Source of the DNA: Linderina pennispora | Lineage: Eukaryota; Kickxellomycota; Kickxellomycetes; Kickxellales; Kickxellaceae | Assembly (NCBI RefSeq): GCF_002104995.1 | Contig: NW_024468251.1 | Coordinates: 310,001 to 374,000, forward strand | Direction: 5' to 3' | Length of the DNA: 64,000 nucleotides | Shown: positions 43,220 to 55,593 of the stretch, piece by piece | How positions within the stretch are numbered: position 1 is the stretch's first letter | How the letters are laid out: the number at the start of each line of letters is the position of its first letter | The notes under the pieces: generated by a model | What the model was told of the DNA's origin: nothing | Databases searched by the model: none | Seen by the model: the letters and a program-made list of their open reading frames with translations, nothing else | Position numbers and translations under genes: made by a program

Positions 43220-44050
43220 AGGTACGATTATTTCATTTTATGGAGCGCGAGCAGAAAATAGAAAACACAAATAACAAACAGTAGGCGTGAAAGAAGGACA
43301 GCTAGACCTATTCCGGTTTTGCAACCAGAGACATTGAATAATGAGTTTGCTGCTGCGCACTTTCAAGTGAAGGTCATCTGGCAAACAGCCATTGGTTCTA
43401 CATCATTATTCTAAGTTCGCACTTAGTCTGCACAGTCAATCACCTAATTTCCACTGTATTTATTGTATGTGTGGGTGTTCTCCGAGTCAGCACATTTGAA
43501 GATGTAGATTTGACAATTCATAGTGTGTCGTTCAGCTCCACTAGTTTGCCTCTGTCGGCAAGTATTTTCTCAATCAAAATAATAAGGCCAATATTATGAG
43601 TGGTGTTGACATTCGAGGTCTAGAGTCCTCCTGTGCCACCATGGACAAGGCCGAAACGCATACATACAATGTCCCAGGCAGACGATCGGCTTTCCTTCTT
43701 CCTCTCAGTCATTTTTGAGAAGCCTATATTCCATATACCCGATAACCACTCTTCCCCTAGGTTAACAAGTGGTACATATGTATGTAACCAATACTGCTTT
43801 CGAACCCCTAAAATAACGGCTCGTCGGTTAGCTTGTTCCTATCGGAGATATGCTAACATTCCCACATACTTATTGCCGATACAGGGTGAAATGTGTTCGT
43901 TAGTGTTGACGAATGTCAACATGACTCTCACTTAAATAGGGCTCCAGACGGGCTTCTCATATTTTTATGAGAAGCTAGCTTCCTTTCTAGCTGGACATTG
44001 GTAGCTTACTATCTGGAGAATAAATATGCTACCAGTTAGAAGCAATACTG
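43220..44050. other. Gene-poor AT-rich stretch
   Basis: No recognisable gene. The right end leads straight into the 3' fragment of an acyl-CoA synthetase, with a TGCTGCAG that could have been an intron acceptor. Confidence 0.45.
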
Positions 44051-44518
44051 ATGCTGCAGGTTGGCGATACCGGCATGATCGACCAGGACGGATACGTGCA
44101 CATTCTGTCGCGTGCCGATGACACCATCAACGTGGCTGCCCACCGCATCTCCACCAGCTCGCTGGAGGAGGTGATTGTCGAGCACAATGAGGTCGCCGAG
44201 ACATGCGTGGTTGCGCGCCCGCATTCGATCAAGGGAAGCGTGCCGGTGGTCATTGCCGTGCTCAAGCACCACCGCCTAGACCATACGCTGGACGAGATCA
44301 AGAACGACCTGGTCAGGGAGATCCGCCAGCGCGTCGGCCCATTCGCATCGCTCTACCCGCACAACGTTATTTTCGTTGAGCGTTTGCCCAAAACCCGCAG
44401 TGGCAAGGTCCTGCGCAAGATGATCCGGTCGATGATCAGCAAGCTCGCTATGGATGGCAACTCGCCCGACGTGTGCCCGATTCCAACGCCGGCCACGATC
44501 AAGGAGGAGGCTGTTTAG
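44051..44518 (+). pseudogene. C-terminal fragment of an acetyl/propionyl-CoA synthetase
   Basis: About 150 codons encode the C-terminal lid of an AMP-forming acyl-CoA synthetase, starting at GDTGMIDQDGYVHILSRADD, then INVAAHRISTSSLEEVI, VPVVIAVLK and the catalytic-lysine region LPKTRSGKVLRKMIR. The order and wording are of the ACSS3/PrpE type. The first 500 or so residues, including the ATP-binding P-loop, are missing: upstream DNA is AT-rich and unrelated. The fragment starts right after a possible intron acceptor (TGCTGCAG), so it looks like an orphaned last exon. It is not frameshifted, which suggests recent loss of the rest. Confidence 0.8.
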
Positions 44519-44625
44519 GGATGAGCTGTGGAATGCTGTTCGAGGCTAGATCAAGACCAGTCCACAGGAGTAATTTTTAGGCGTACTATTGGGAGAAACG
44601 GTACTAATGAGCAAAATGCTATACT

Positions 44626-45349
44626 TTAGTGGCCACCAGACTTGTCCTTCTTCTTTCCAATGAAGTTTGATGCCAGGTGGGCCACAGCGTCTTTGTCAAA
44701 TCCGTTGGAGCTACCTCCATTCTGGCGATGGCTGCCCCCACTCTGACTGTGTTGGTTATAGTATCCATCATTGTAATAGCCACCGCTGCCATTCGAGTGG
44801 TTTTTCTGTTGGTTTAGCAAGGTCAGTGCGAATGTGGCCGCTGCGATTCCCACATCCTTAATGCCAGGCCGGCGATTGGATGGCGCCCCATGCTCGCCGT
44901 TATATGGGTTGTGGCCGTTGTCATGTCGGCTGTCATAGCGGTTGCCATATCTGCCAGGTGCGTCATAAGCATCATGTGCCTCAGGCTGCTGCTTATGTCT
45001 ATGTCTGCGCTTTTTCTTATGAGTGGGCTGCGGGCCCGGCATGATGGCTGCTGCTACCATGACCAGAAGGGCGGTCATTCCCATACTGGTCGCTGAAAGT
45101 AATCTGGTGCTGGCCGTGTCTACCGGCGCTGCCTGCACTGCCTCGCATGTCCGAGTACGAGTAGTCTGTCGGCCCGACAGGCCCATGCGCAACCTGGTTA
45201 TATGCATCGTGGTGCCCTGGGTTGCCATACAAGTCCTGGTTTCGGCGCCTGTCGTTTGCGTAGGAGTTGTGACCTCCCTCTCTCATCCTCTCGCTCTGAT
45301 ATTGCTGGAACGCAATGGCAGCAACGTCCTTCAGTTTGTTAAGGTCCAT
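44626..45349 (-). CDS. His/Gly/Tyr/Asn-rich low-complexity protein with helical ends
   Basis: The gene starts with ATG at 45349 and has one extra base near 45050; joined length is about 240 aa. The N-terminal helix MDLNKLKDVAAIAFQQYQ and C-terminal FDKDAVAHLASNFIGKKKDK are amphipathic and alike in pattern. Between them are His/Gly/Tyr/Asn/Ser-rich stretches, a basic KKKRRHRHKQQ cluster and one hydrophobic helix (KDVGIAAATFALTLL). I do not recognise the family. The composition suggests a prion-like or phase-separating protein. Confidence 0.6.
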
Positions 45350-46188
45350 AGAAAATAGGTCAGCAAATAAAGAAGTGGTGTGTGGATATTGGCAAGGAAA
45401 AAGAGAGTGCAAGATAAGAAGACAACTCAGTCCCGCCACCAAAGGTTGTCAAAATCATAGATAGTGAAAAATGCCCAATCCAATCTGCAACACCCGCGTC
45501 TCATGTGGCCGGCAGGTGCAGACAATACCGCATATCAGGTGGGGGCGTCTGTGGGTAAATCTTCCGTGAATTCTTCTGTCCCCTCGTCCTCACTGGATAC
45601 TCTCACTGTCTTGCGTGGCATGAGCACGCTGGCTGCTTTGCACAGCAGGTTGGCGAGATACCGAGGAGTTCTACTGAGCATGCGATTGCACTATTATGAA
45701 TCAGAAGTAGCACATGCAATACTATGTATGAGACAGCCACATTCCTCCAAGGACTGCATGTAAACGTGCAATTTCATCCGAATGTCTTGGCGCATCAAGA
45801 CACGCAGCTCCACATGAGCCACTTGACCATGCCATCATAAAGCTGCTTCAATGAACAGCATGGCGGTATCTATGCTGCCCTTCCAGCTTGCTCCCTCTGC
45901 CCGGCATAATGCCCTAAAGAGAGGACCACATCACTATTGCCTGCGTTCGGGATCAGTCGATTTAGATCAGATTAATCACTGGTGCTTAGTTGGCACGGCG
46001 AGTGTGTTGTATTCTTTTTTTTCGCTCTCTGAATTATTCCTGACGATTTCGAGTATTTATTATATTACAAATCGCTCTATTACGCTTCAGGCTAACATTC
46101 TGCCATCTGAACCTTGCACTTGACTTTTCCACTCGTGTACAGACAGGCTCCATATACCCCCAAGGACCATTTTCGTTAGAAGCGAGCT
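45350..46188. promoter_or_regulatory. Divergent region upstream of the low-complexity gene and TPR
   Basis: About 840 bp between two divergent starts. No recognisable gene is seen; an AT-rich stretch near 46010-46090 lies upstream of the TPR start. Confidence 0.45.
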
Positions 46189-49100
46189 ATGGAGACGGAG
46201 CTTCCACAGCTGCTAGGGCTCTCCGAGGCTGTTGTTAAGGCAGTGCTTGAAAAGACCCATGGTGACGCTGATGCACAGCAGTTTCTAGATCGTGTGCGCG
46301 AGAGGCTAGCTGATAATGCAGATGACGCTGACGTGGAGCAACTGAAGGCGCAGCTCAAGTATGACAACACGCGTTTAGGTAAGAATTGGCCGGCTTCCAC
46401 TGATTTCGCAATGAGAAGGCTGGCACTAAATAGATTTTGATACTGATAGAGCAAGAGGTGCATCGTCTGACCAAGCAGATTGGACAGCTGCGCAGCACAG
46501 CAGCCGGCGCCGAGACTGAGACGAAGACTGTGCGCGAGGAGCTGCAGGCAACGAAGGCACAGCTCGACGAGGCCACGCGCAACTTGCAGGACCAGCGTGA
46601 GCTGGTTGAGTCCAAGGCACATTCCGAAACTCAGCTACGCGAGCAAGCCGATCAGCTACGTGATGAAAAGCGCGCTCTTTTGAGCCAGATCGCTGAGAGG
46701 CGCGACGAACTTGACGGCAAGGCCAAGGAGATCGACCGGCTCAGCGAGGTTATCCACGACCTGCAGCACGCGCGCGAGACAGAGAAGGAAGAGCTGGCAA
46801 GGCTGCGGTCGCAGACATCTGTGTCTGACGTCAGCGAGCACATGCTGAAGCAGTCGCTTGATTTGGCCAAGAACCAGGTCAAGTGGCTAGACGATGAGCT
46901 GACAACAACGCAGGCACAAATGCAGCAGGCAAGATCGGAGCTGGCCCGTTTGTCGGCGACTAGTAAGGCGGAGGCAGAGCAGTTGCGCGCAGATATCGAG
47001 GCGCTGACTGAGCAGACGGCGGAGCTGCGCGAGCGCAACACGATTGCAGAGCGCACTCTGCGTAGCAAGCTTGAGAGCGAGCGAGCAGCCAAGGAGGAGC
47101 TGATTGAGCAGACCGAGCAGTTTAAGCGCGAAATGACAGCGCAGAAGAAGCTGTGCGGCGAGTGGGAGAAGACCGCTGAGGCCTCCAGGCAGCATGTGCG
47201 CAGTGTCGAGCAGAGCCTGCAGGAGCTTGAAGAGCACCAGCGTGGAACCGAGGAGAAGGCAAACCAGGCAGTGGCGATGATGGAGCAGCGTGTCGATGAG
47301 CTCGAGACAGCATACGAGAATGCGCAGGAGCAAATCCAAAAGCTGACTGGCGAGCTAGAGACAGCCAACGCACTGCTGGACCGGTCGGCGCGAGGCCAGC
47401 CGATGAGCATTTCGCCTACTGCCAGGGTCGCCATCCAGATGCTGAACGCGAGCCAGGACGGACGCATCAACATCACGCAGCTGTATACTGAGAAGGTTGC
47501 ACTCGAGGACAAGCTCAAGAAGTCGGAAGCAGAGGTTGCTTGTCTGCGTGAGAGCATGGAGCAGATACTGAGCGAGATCGAGGAGCGTGGTCCGATTATC
47601 GCCGCAGAGCGCGAAGAGTATCATAGGCTGCTCGAGGAGGCAGACAAGCTGTCGTGCGATCTCACAGAGTCGCGGCAGGAGAATGACAAGAACGTGGCTA
47701 CGCTGAAAAAGACTCGCAAGGAGCGCGATTTGCTGCGCCAGCAGCTTTCGACTGAGGAGCAGCAGACCAGAGACCTGTCGCGGCAGGTGGCCAATCTGCT
47801 GCGCAAGGCGGAGGAGGCGCGCTCCGGTAGCCGCACGGTGCCTGAGGCGCGTGATAACGGCGGTCGGCCGAGCGCATCGCAGGTTACACCCGATGAGGAG
47901 GAACAGTGGCTGGATGATGTCGACAAGGTTATTTCGCAGGGGCTGGTGACATTCAACAACATCACCGAAATTGTTGAGCAGAACCGGCGTCTTTTGCGAA
48001 CCACCCGCGAACTGGCGAGCCACGTTGCTCAGGAAGAGGAGCGCCAGCGCGAGGCAAACGAGGGTGAGGTCAAGGAGGCTCTGGATCAGGCCGAGGTGAT
48101 GCTCGATCGGTTAACCAAAGAGCTGCATACCACCAAGACCCGGCTGAGTGTAGTCGAGCGCGAGCGCGATATGCTCAAGTCAATCAAGGGCAACCCGAGA
48201 CTTGGCAGCGATAATGAAGTAGACGTCCCGCCGCCAGTTGCCACTCAGATGGTCGGGCACAAGGCAGCTGTCACTGCCACCGAAGCGACCAGCACTGCTG
48301 ACCCACTGACGCAGCTGCAGTCCGAGTATAAAACATACATCGCCGAATCGCGCAAGACCAGAGGCCAGCTCGAATCTGACCTGGCCAAGCTGCAGGGCGA
48401 GGTGTCAGAGTTGCGCGTGCGTGCTGCCAAGGCTGAGGCCCAGAGCGAGTTCGACAACGAGCGCGTCCAGCTATTTGTGCGTGATCTCGAAGGCCGGCAG
48501 AAAGAAGTCGAGCACCTGCGCCTTGCAACCTCACGGCTACACAAGCAATCTGAATCGTACGAGAAGGAGCTCGACAACCTTTCATCCAGCCTGGCGGCAG
48601 AGCGCGTCGAGCTCAGTAAGCTGCAGCGGCAATTGGATGCTGCCGAGGGGGAGCGCGATCTGCTGCGGCAGAGTGAGCAGCGCTGGCGCAGCGATGAGCA
48701 GCGGCTGGTTGCTGAGCGCGCGAGTATGACGCAGATCTTGCAAAACACGACGAATATGCGTGAGGAGTGGCAGAAGGCATCCGAGGAACAGCTTGTCCAG
48801 ATCCGCAAGCGGCTCGATAGCGCCCGCAAGGAGACGGATTCGGTGCAGCAAGAGCTGAAGCGCAGCCGCGAGGCCAACGAGCGTGCCCAGTTCAAGTTCG
48901 ACAGGGAGCAGCAGGAGCTGCGTGGCCAGATCCAGCAACGCGAGGATCGCATTTCGCAGCTGCAGGAGCAAATTCAGGCTGCCAAGGAGGCGACTATGCA
49001 CGTCACTGGCGAGAAGCGTGAGGTCGAGATTGCCCGCGATGCGCTGAGACGCCAGATAGCTGCACTCGAGGCCAAGATCCGCGAGCAGGAAGAGCTGGTC

Positions 49101-51681
49101 AAGCGTGTGCGCACCCAGGGCAAGGACGTGACCAGCGAGTCGCTCCTGGAGACCCAGCTTAGCGACGCCCACTCGCAGCTCGATTCGTTGCACAGCGAGC
49201 TAGAGACCACTACCAAGCGTGCCGAGGATTTCCGCCAGCTGGCCGAGACCAACGACAATATGCTCAAGGGTCTCAGCGAGACATACGATCAGTTCAAGGC
49301 TGAGCAGGAGCAGGTGGCTGCTGAGCAGCAGGCCAAGATCCAGGCATTGGAGGATGAGTTGGCGACGCTGAAAAAGACCCTTGCCGACTGCCGCGAGGAG
49401 CTGGCCGCTACCGGCACGTCGCTGGAGAATGCTAATGGCGAAGCTGCCGAAAGCCGGGCGAAGTATGAGACCCAAATCGCCGACCTTGTAAGCGATATTG
49501 GGAAAAAGCAGGGCTCACTCGCAAAGCTTCGCGATGATTTGCGGCGCAAAACCGAGCAGTGCCAGGAGCTGCAGGAGCAATATGAGCGCGAGATTGTCGC
49601 CCATGCCAAGGACGTCGAGACCACGCTTGTTGCCCGCGAGAAGTTGCGCGAGACTCAGAGCAAGCTGACCATAGCCAACAGCGAGCTCAGGGCAGCCAAG
49701 AAGAGCAACGACCAGGCAACCGCTGCTGCCAAGCACGAGGTAGAGCAGGCAAATGAATCGGCCCAGCGCGCAGAGTCCCGCCTGACAGAGATCCAGCGCC
49801 AGAACTCGATTCTGATGGCGCACTTGGAGTCGATCGGACAGACAGTTCCTGACGTTACTGTAGACCCAGAGCGCATTTCTGCCGAAGCAGACTCGCAGCA
49901 GCCAGGTGATGTGACGGCGCCGAGTACTGGCGCTCCAGCTGCTCAGGCTGCTGGTGAGCAGGGCGGTCTGCGTGAGATTGTCGTTTATTTGCGTCGCGAG
50001 CGTGATCTGGTGGCAGCTCAGCTCGAGCTGGCCCAGCAGGAGTCGCAGCGGTGGAAGCAGCAGGCCAACCATACGCAGCGAGCACTCGATAATGTCCGCG
50101 GCGAGCTGCTGCAGTACACTCCTGCCGACCAGGTTCCGTCGTCCGATGACAGCGTGGAGAAGCCCGTGTCTGCCAATGCTATCCCCGATGGCGAAGGGCC
50201 CATCACTCTTACAGCGTCTCAGCGCAAGACTGCGCGGCAGCAGATTGAGAACGGCATGCTCCTGCGCGAATCCAATGTTGTCATGCGGTCAGACCTGAAC
50301 CTTGCCCGCAGGAAGCTGAAGGCCATCGAGGCAGAACTGTCGAGCCTGAAGAACCAGGTCGTGCCGCAGCTGCGCGGCGACAATGCGACCCTGCAGGCAG
50401 AGCTGGAGGCGACCAGGGCGCAGGCAGAGCAGCTGCAGGGCATGTGCGACCACTGGAAGCAGCGGCACGAGAAGGTTTTGGCGCGCTACCAGATGATCGA
50501 GCCCGATGAGTACGAGTCGCTGAAGAGGGAGAACCAGCAGATGAAGCAGCAGGCAGAGGAGTCAGCAAAGGAACGCGCTGACCTGCAGATCCAGGCGAAC
50601 AAGGTTCTGCAGCTGCAGTTGGAGATTGACCAGCTCAAGGGCCAGGCAGAGAAGCACATCGCTACGCTTGAGGAGGAGCGCAAGAGCGTGGCTGACAAGG
50701 AGAAGCAGATCACTGAGCTGCAGAGCAATGTCACCCAGGCGCAGAGCAGTTCGAAAACGGCCAACGCATTGGCAGAGGCAACGCAGAAGAAGTACGACAA
50801 GCTGCATAACTCGTTCAAGAAGCTGCGCGAACAGTCGCAAGACGGCTTCAGGAGTCGCCAAGAGATCATCAGCCAGAAGGAAGCCGACATTGCCGAGCTC
50901 ACCGAGAAGGTGCAGGCGCTGGAGGCCCAGGCTAAGAGTGTCGGCGAGACTGAAGGTCAGACGCAGCCAGACGCTGGTGTGCAGACCCAGTCCGAGGACA
51001 GGATTGACCAGATCGAGCAGGAGAAGCAGGAGAAGCAGGAGATCAAGCAGACGTACACGAAGCTGCTGGTCGAACATACGCGGCTGGCTGACGAGCTTCG
51101 CCAGACACAGGTGCAGCTTGAGGAGGCGCGTGCACAGCCCACATCGGCCGAACCAACAAGCGCTGAGCCTGCGCCGGGAGTTGATACTGCCGAGACTGAC
51201 CGTCTGAAGAAGAAGCTCGAGGAGACCGAACTGCAAGTCAAGAGCCTCGATGAGCAGGCCGCGCAGCTCAAGGCCAAGGCGCTCAAGTTCTTCCGCGACA
51301 ACAAGACCATGACGCAGCAGATCCGGGAGCTGCGGACAGCCAACGCCGAGCTGGAGAAAACGGTCAAGGAGCTGCGCGAGTCTGCCAAGGACACGCCGCC
51401 CAGCGAGCTGCAGACACAGCTGGATGAGGCGCATGCCCAGCTCGCCAAGGCCAAGGACAGCCAGAAGAAGGCCGTTGCACAGGCAAAGAAGGCGGCCGAG
51501 CTCAAGTCGAAGATCAGGCTGGATACTGCTACCAAGAAGAGCGCGGACGCTGGAGGCCAAGGTGAAGGAGCTGGAGGCGCAGATCGCACAGCCTGCGACG
51601 GACGCTGCGTCGCTGAAGCGGCCGCACGACGGCAGCGATGGCCCGGCGAAGAAGGCGCACGTAGATGCCACAGCCAAGTAA
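46189..51681 (+). CDS. MLP1: Nuclear-basket nucleoporin Tpr/Mlp1 (giant coiled coil)
   Basis: This is the large coiled-coil filament protein of the nuclear pore basket, involved in mRNP quality control and docking. Exon 1 (46189-46378) encodes METELPQLLGLS and a helical start; a 71-bp intron follows; exon 2 starts at 46450. The predicted protein is about 1,806 aa and almost all coiled coil. The family mark is the ITEIVEQNRRLLRTTRELA motif (about 47960-48020), preceded by VTFNN, as in Tpr and Mlp proteins. The C-terminus is less coiled, with a bipartite-like basic KRPHDGSDGPAKKAH. One extra base near 51545 shifts the frame; with it removed the protein ends at the TAA at 51679-51681. The uncorrected frame runs on to 52184 into the next gene's promoter and is not real there. 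Confidence 0.87.
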
Positions 51682-52067
51682 TATTTCCGATTTTTAATAT
51701 GTCCAACCGAAAACACTCCGAGTATATCACCCACATGCCATGTCTGCCTGCAGATGTGAGTGGCAACGTAGAGCCGACCCTAAATGCCGAGGGTACCCGC
51801 CGAAAACCGCCGCTGCTGTTGGGCAGCCCGGGCTGCAATTTATCCACCCCGTGGATATTTTCTTGGTGCGGCGGAGTTTTTCAGCCCAATAGCTCAACCG
51901 CAAAATACCCCCCGCGCCATTGCCTTAAAAGCCTGATCCGCCCTCTGTTTGCGCACAACCCTCGCAAAACCTTTCTTTTATCTCCACGCTATCTGTTCTT
52001 GTCTATTTTGACACTACACCTTTTGGCTCGTTCTCTTTTCCTCCTCTCCCACATACAAACGCCAAAG
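51682..52067 (+). promoter_or_regulatory. Intergenic, PDX1 promoter
   Basis: This 386-bp region holds the 3' end of TPR and the PDX1 promoter with a CT-rich leader. No other feature is seen. Confidence 0.5.
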
Positions 52068-53801
52068 ATGCTTGCCCGTTTCGCTGTTGTCCGCCGTGGT
52101 GCTCGCGCCGCCGGTACGTTTCTCCCCCTGCCGAATTTGGACCTGGTGTTGAATTCAACTCCACTAACTAGCTTGCTTCTGTAGCTGCCCGCTTCCACAC
52201 AGCTGCTGTTAACGCAGAGGCTTCGCAGTTCACCATGCCTGCGCTGTCGCCGACCATGACCTCGGGCGGAATTGCCCACTGGGAGAAGAAGGAGGGTAAG
52301 TGTCGTTTTGATCCACCGCGCTTGAGCAGAAACGGGTCCTGGCAACCTGCCCGGCAGTCACAAAGCTCCCCAACATGAAGGCGTGGTGCTTGTGGAAATT
52401 ATCCACAGTTCGTGCGCTACTTTGTGCCGTTGCAGGATAGCAGGTGTCTCTTGTGCGCACAATTTTTTCCACGAGAAAACGTGCCAGAACGTGCGCACTT
52501 ACTCACAGGCTTTATTGGTATATAGGCGAATCTTTCTCGGCTGGCGATCTCCTGCTGCAGATCGAGACGGATAAGGCGCAGATGGACGTCGAGGCTCAGG
52601 ACGATGGAGTTCTGGTCAAGATCCTGGCGCCGGAGGGCACACAGAACGTCAGCGTCAACCAGCCGATTGCCATTATTGCCGAGGAGGGTGACGACATCGG
52701 AAGCATTGATATTGCTGCGCTGTCCTCGTCATCTGCTGCCCCGGCCGCTGCTGAGGCTGCTCCTGAGCCTGCCGCTGCCCCGACTCCGGCTGCCCCGGCT
52801 GCTGCCCCTGCTGGTAAGTTTGAAGACAGTCAGGGAATTGCAAAGCATGACTAGGCTGCCCAGACATGTGTACTCACCGCCATGATCTATACTGTGTAGC
52901 CGTGAACCACTCGACTGATAACTCGGCCCATGACCAGCTGTCGCCGGCTGTTTCGTTTGCCATCCACGCCAACCACATCTCAAATGTTGCTGATATCCCT
53001 GGATCTGGACCCAAGGGCCGCATTCTGAAGGGCGACGTCCTGAGCTTCCTGAAGTCTGGCAAGGCTGTTATCAACAAGGACGCCGTATCACACACTGCCC
53101 CTGCTGCTGCCCCTGCCACCACGGCTGCTGCTCCGGCCAAGAAGGCTGGTCCAGCTCCTTCGGCCGATGCCGAGACTGCGTTCCTGGTGAAGTCTTTGGA
53201 GTCTTCAGTCCTGCGCCATCTGGCGGAGCTCGAGCTCGCCAAGAAGACCACCTCTGTGCAGATCCCGGCTGAAAAGCTGGCCAAGCTTACAAAGGCCAAC
53301 AAGTCGCTGAGCGAGTCCGTGTTCGCGCTGCGTGCCGCTGCGCTCGCCCTGCACCAGGTACCTCTGGGCAAGACCAGCACCGTTGGCGTTGCTGTCGATG
53401 GCTCCAAGGCGCCGACCGTTGTCGAGATTGCTGATGCGGCGATGCTCAGCGTGCTTGACCTGGCTGCTGCGATCAAGGAGGCGGCCAAGTCTGGTAAGGC
53501 TGCGGAGCAGACCCCCGCAGTCATCCTAGCTACTGAGGGCCAGTACACACCCCAGACGCTGCCGGCCGGGGCCACGGTTCTGGTTGTTGGCAAGCCGTAT
53601 GCCGCTGTGTCGACCGCCGACGCTGGCGCTGTGCTTGATAGCGCCTTGAACGAGCTGATTAGCGGATCTGCCAGCGCTGGCAAGGCGGCCAAGCCAACAG
53701 CACTGATTAATGTCAGCATCATTGGCGACTCGCCTGCCGCTGGTGCATTCGCCGGCAAGATCAAGGGATTCCTTAGCAACCCGGAGCTGCTCACCTTCTA
53801 G
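52068..53801 (+). CDS. PDX1: Pyruvate dehydrogenase complex protein X (E3-binding protein)
   Basis: Pdx1 anchors dihydrolipoamide dehydrogenase to the E2 core of the mitochondrial pyruvate dehydrogenase complex. Four exons: 52068-52113, 52185-52295, 52526-52813 and 52900-53801, giving 448 aa. Exon 1 (46 bp) encodes an Arg-rich mitochondrial presequence (MLARFAVVRRGARAA). The lipoyl domain carries MPALSPTM and the lipoyl-lysine site ETDKAQMDVE. An Ala/Pro linker is followed by the E3-binding domain (SPAVSFAIHANHIS, GSGPKGRILKGDVLSFL). The C-terminal region is shorter and lacks the HxxxD catalytic motif of E2, which distinguishes Pdx1 from dihydrolipoamide acetyltransferase. No frameshift is seen. 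Confidence 0.9.
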
Positions 53802-55593
53802 ACGTCCATGTTCAAAAATATAATTAAGCTTGTGCTTGGGACGGACAGTGCGCGAGTTTTGTTCCATGATGAGGATTTCTCAGAGCTTGCAAGAAATTGC
53901 CGCACTGTGGTATACGGTTACCCGCTTGCCACCTGCAAGGCGGCGAGTTTTTGCCGCCCATGCCCGTCACTGTCTGCTTCGCATATAGCAAGACATGCTG
54001 CATGACCTGAGGTAAGTTCCCTGTTGGCATGCTCAAACCTTTTCGCACTAAGAATTATCGGAAAAGAAAGGGGTGGGTTAGTTTGCTCGTGTAGAAACAC
54101 GGCGCGTTCCGGTCCCGTGGAACGCATGGTGTTGTGCTCCGTGCCTGTTTCCAAGGAGATGTAGTCGATGATCTGCTGCCACCATGCGAGGAAGATTCGC
54201 CTCCTGCTCTTATCTACATATGCCCAGTACAGATCGATGGTGCAAGAATGTTCTTGTCCCGTACCTTGCTTCGGCACCAGTTCTTCGCCATCCCTCATAT
54301 AGGCTTCATATATGCGCCTAGGTGACAAACAGTACGTAGTGTAAGCTGGCGATCATGTAACTTGGTAGAAATCAAGTCATCTGGATCATGATCTGGGCTG
54401 TGGACGGAACCTAGGCCGACCAAATGTGCGCGTGATCAGAAAATGATTGCAGCTGGTTGCGGCCAGCACACTACACGGTTGAAAACGGAGATGCCTAGCC
54501 GATATGGCAGGTGGTGACGTCCCGGTATCCATGGAAATCAAGCTGGAAGCTTGCTGGTGGACAAAACAAGTGCAAATGCTCCGACGGCGAGGACAGGGGG
54601 GTGCCGAGCCAACCCCCTCCCTCCCATCCGTATGTGGCCACAGTCGGTGCGATCCGGCTGGTTCACTACTGCCAGCAATTGCCCGGAAAGGAACACAGAA
54701 GCACATGGCCCACATACGCTGCAGCCGGAGAATGGTGCAAAATAGGCAGGCAAAGGGGGTGCTGGGATGGTTGACTGGCTGTAGAGCTGAAAGACACCGA
54801 GATGAGGCATTGAAGTGCCCATCAGATGCATGTCGTGCATCGGAAGTAAAGGCTGAGTGTGCCGACGGAGATTATTGCATCGAATGAGATTTGTCGCAGG
54901 GGTGGATCGACATTGGCTTGGTGCAGCTTTTTTCAGCGTTTTTGTTTAGGGTAATTTCTCCGACTCGCCTTGATGAGTAGGTCGCTTGGACCGGTGGCCA
55001 GCTGAACCAGCGAGTCCGTAGCCCAAGCTCTGGCCTGCTGTTGCGCCAGGCTGTGCATTCCCGTCCGTCAAGCTGCGTACCTTTTGCAAGAGCAATGGCC
55101 TTCTAAGGCAATTCCAGACGTCACGCAGGATTTGCGCTTACCTTTGCCAGCGATGAACACCCTGTAGGCGTGTCATAGGAACCAAGAAAGCGCCTTCTGA
55201 AGGAAGAGAATTGCTCGGTGGAGCCATCATCTACAAAGCAGACCATGAGTATATAAGGAGCGGCCCGCTCCCGCTACCCGCTCTTGCTGCTCTTAGTCTG
55301 TCGCTTAACACACATCTCGCCCAAAGTATTACTCTTGGCTGCCGCCTTGACCGGATCCCGCACTATTGTAATATCTTTTCCTCTAATATAACAGCTTCCT
55401 GTATTCTCCCTTGGCTCTTGTACTTTATCTGGCATAATACCGCGTCTGCATCCTCCTGTATCTGGCCTGCAGCCCTGTATTCTACAACATCTCTGAGTGT
55501 CCATCCCTCATCTGCTGGCTCTCAAACCTCCTTCACCACTCCCAGTATAGCACCTTAATAGCCATCCAAGCCCGCGTTTCTGGCCACTCAAGA
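53802..55593. other. Long intergenic region with first AzgA promoter
   Basis: About 1.8 kb without a recognisable gene. A minus-strand ORF at 53918-54328 (136 codons) has somewhat protein-like composition but no known domain. A TATATAAG box lies at about 55249-55256, 340 bp before the AzgA start, followed by a CT-rich leader. Confidence 0.5.

Noticed and set aside
51682-52184. Extension of the TPR frame to 52184
   Set aside because: It arises only from the extra base near 51545 and runs through the PDX1 promoter and first exon.
53918-54328. 136-codon minus-strand ORF between PDX1 and AzgA
   Set aside because: Somewhat protein-like but no recognisable domain, start context or partner exon; kept only as a remark.
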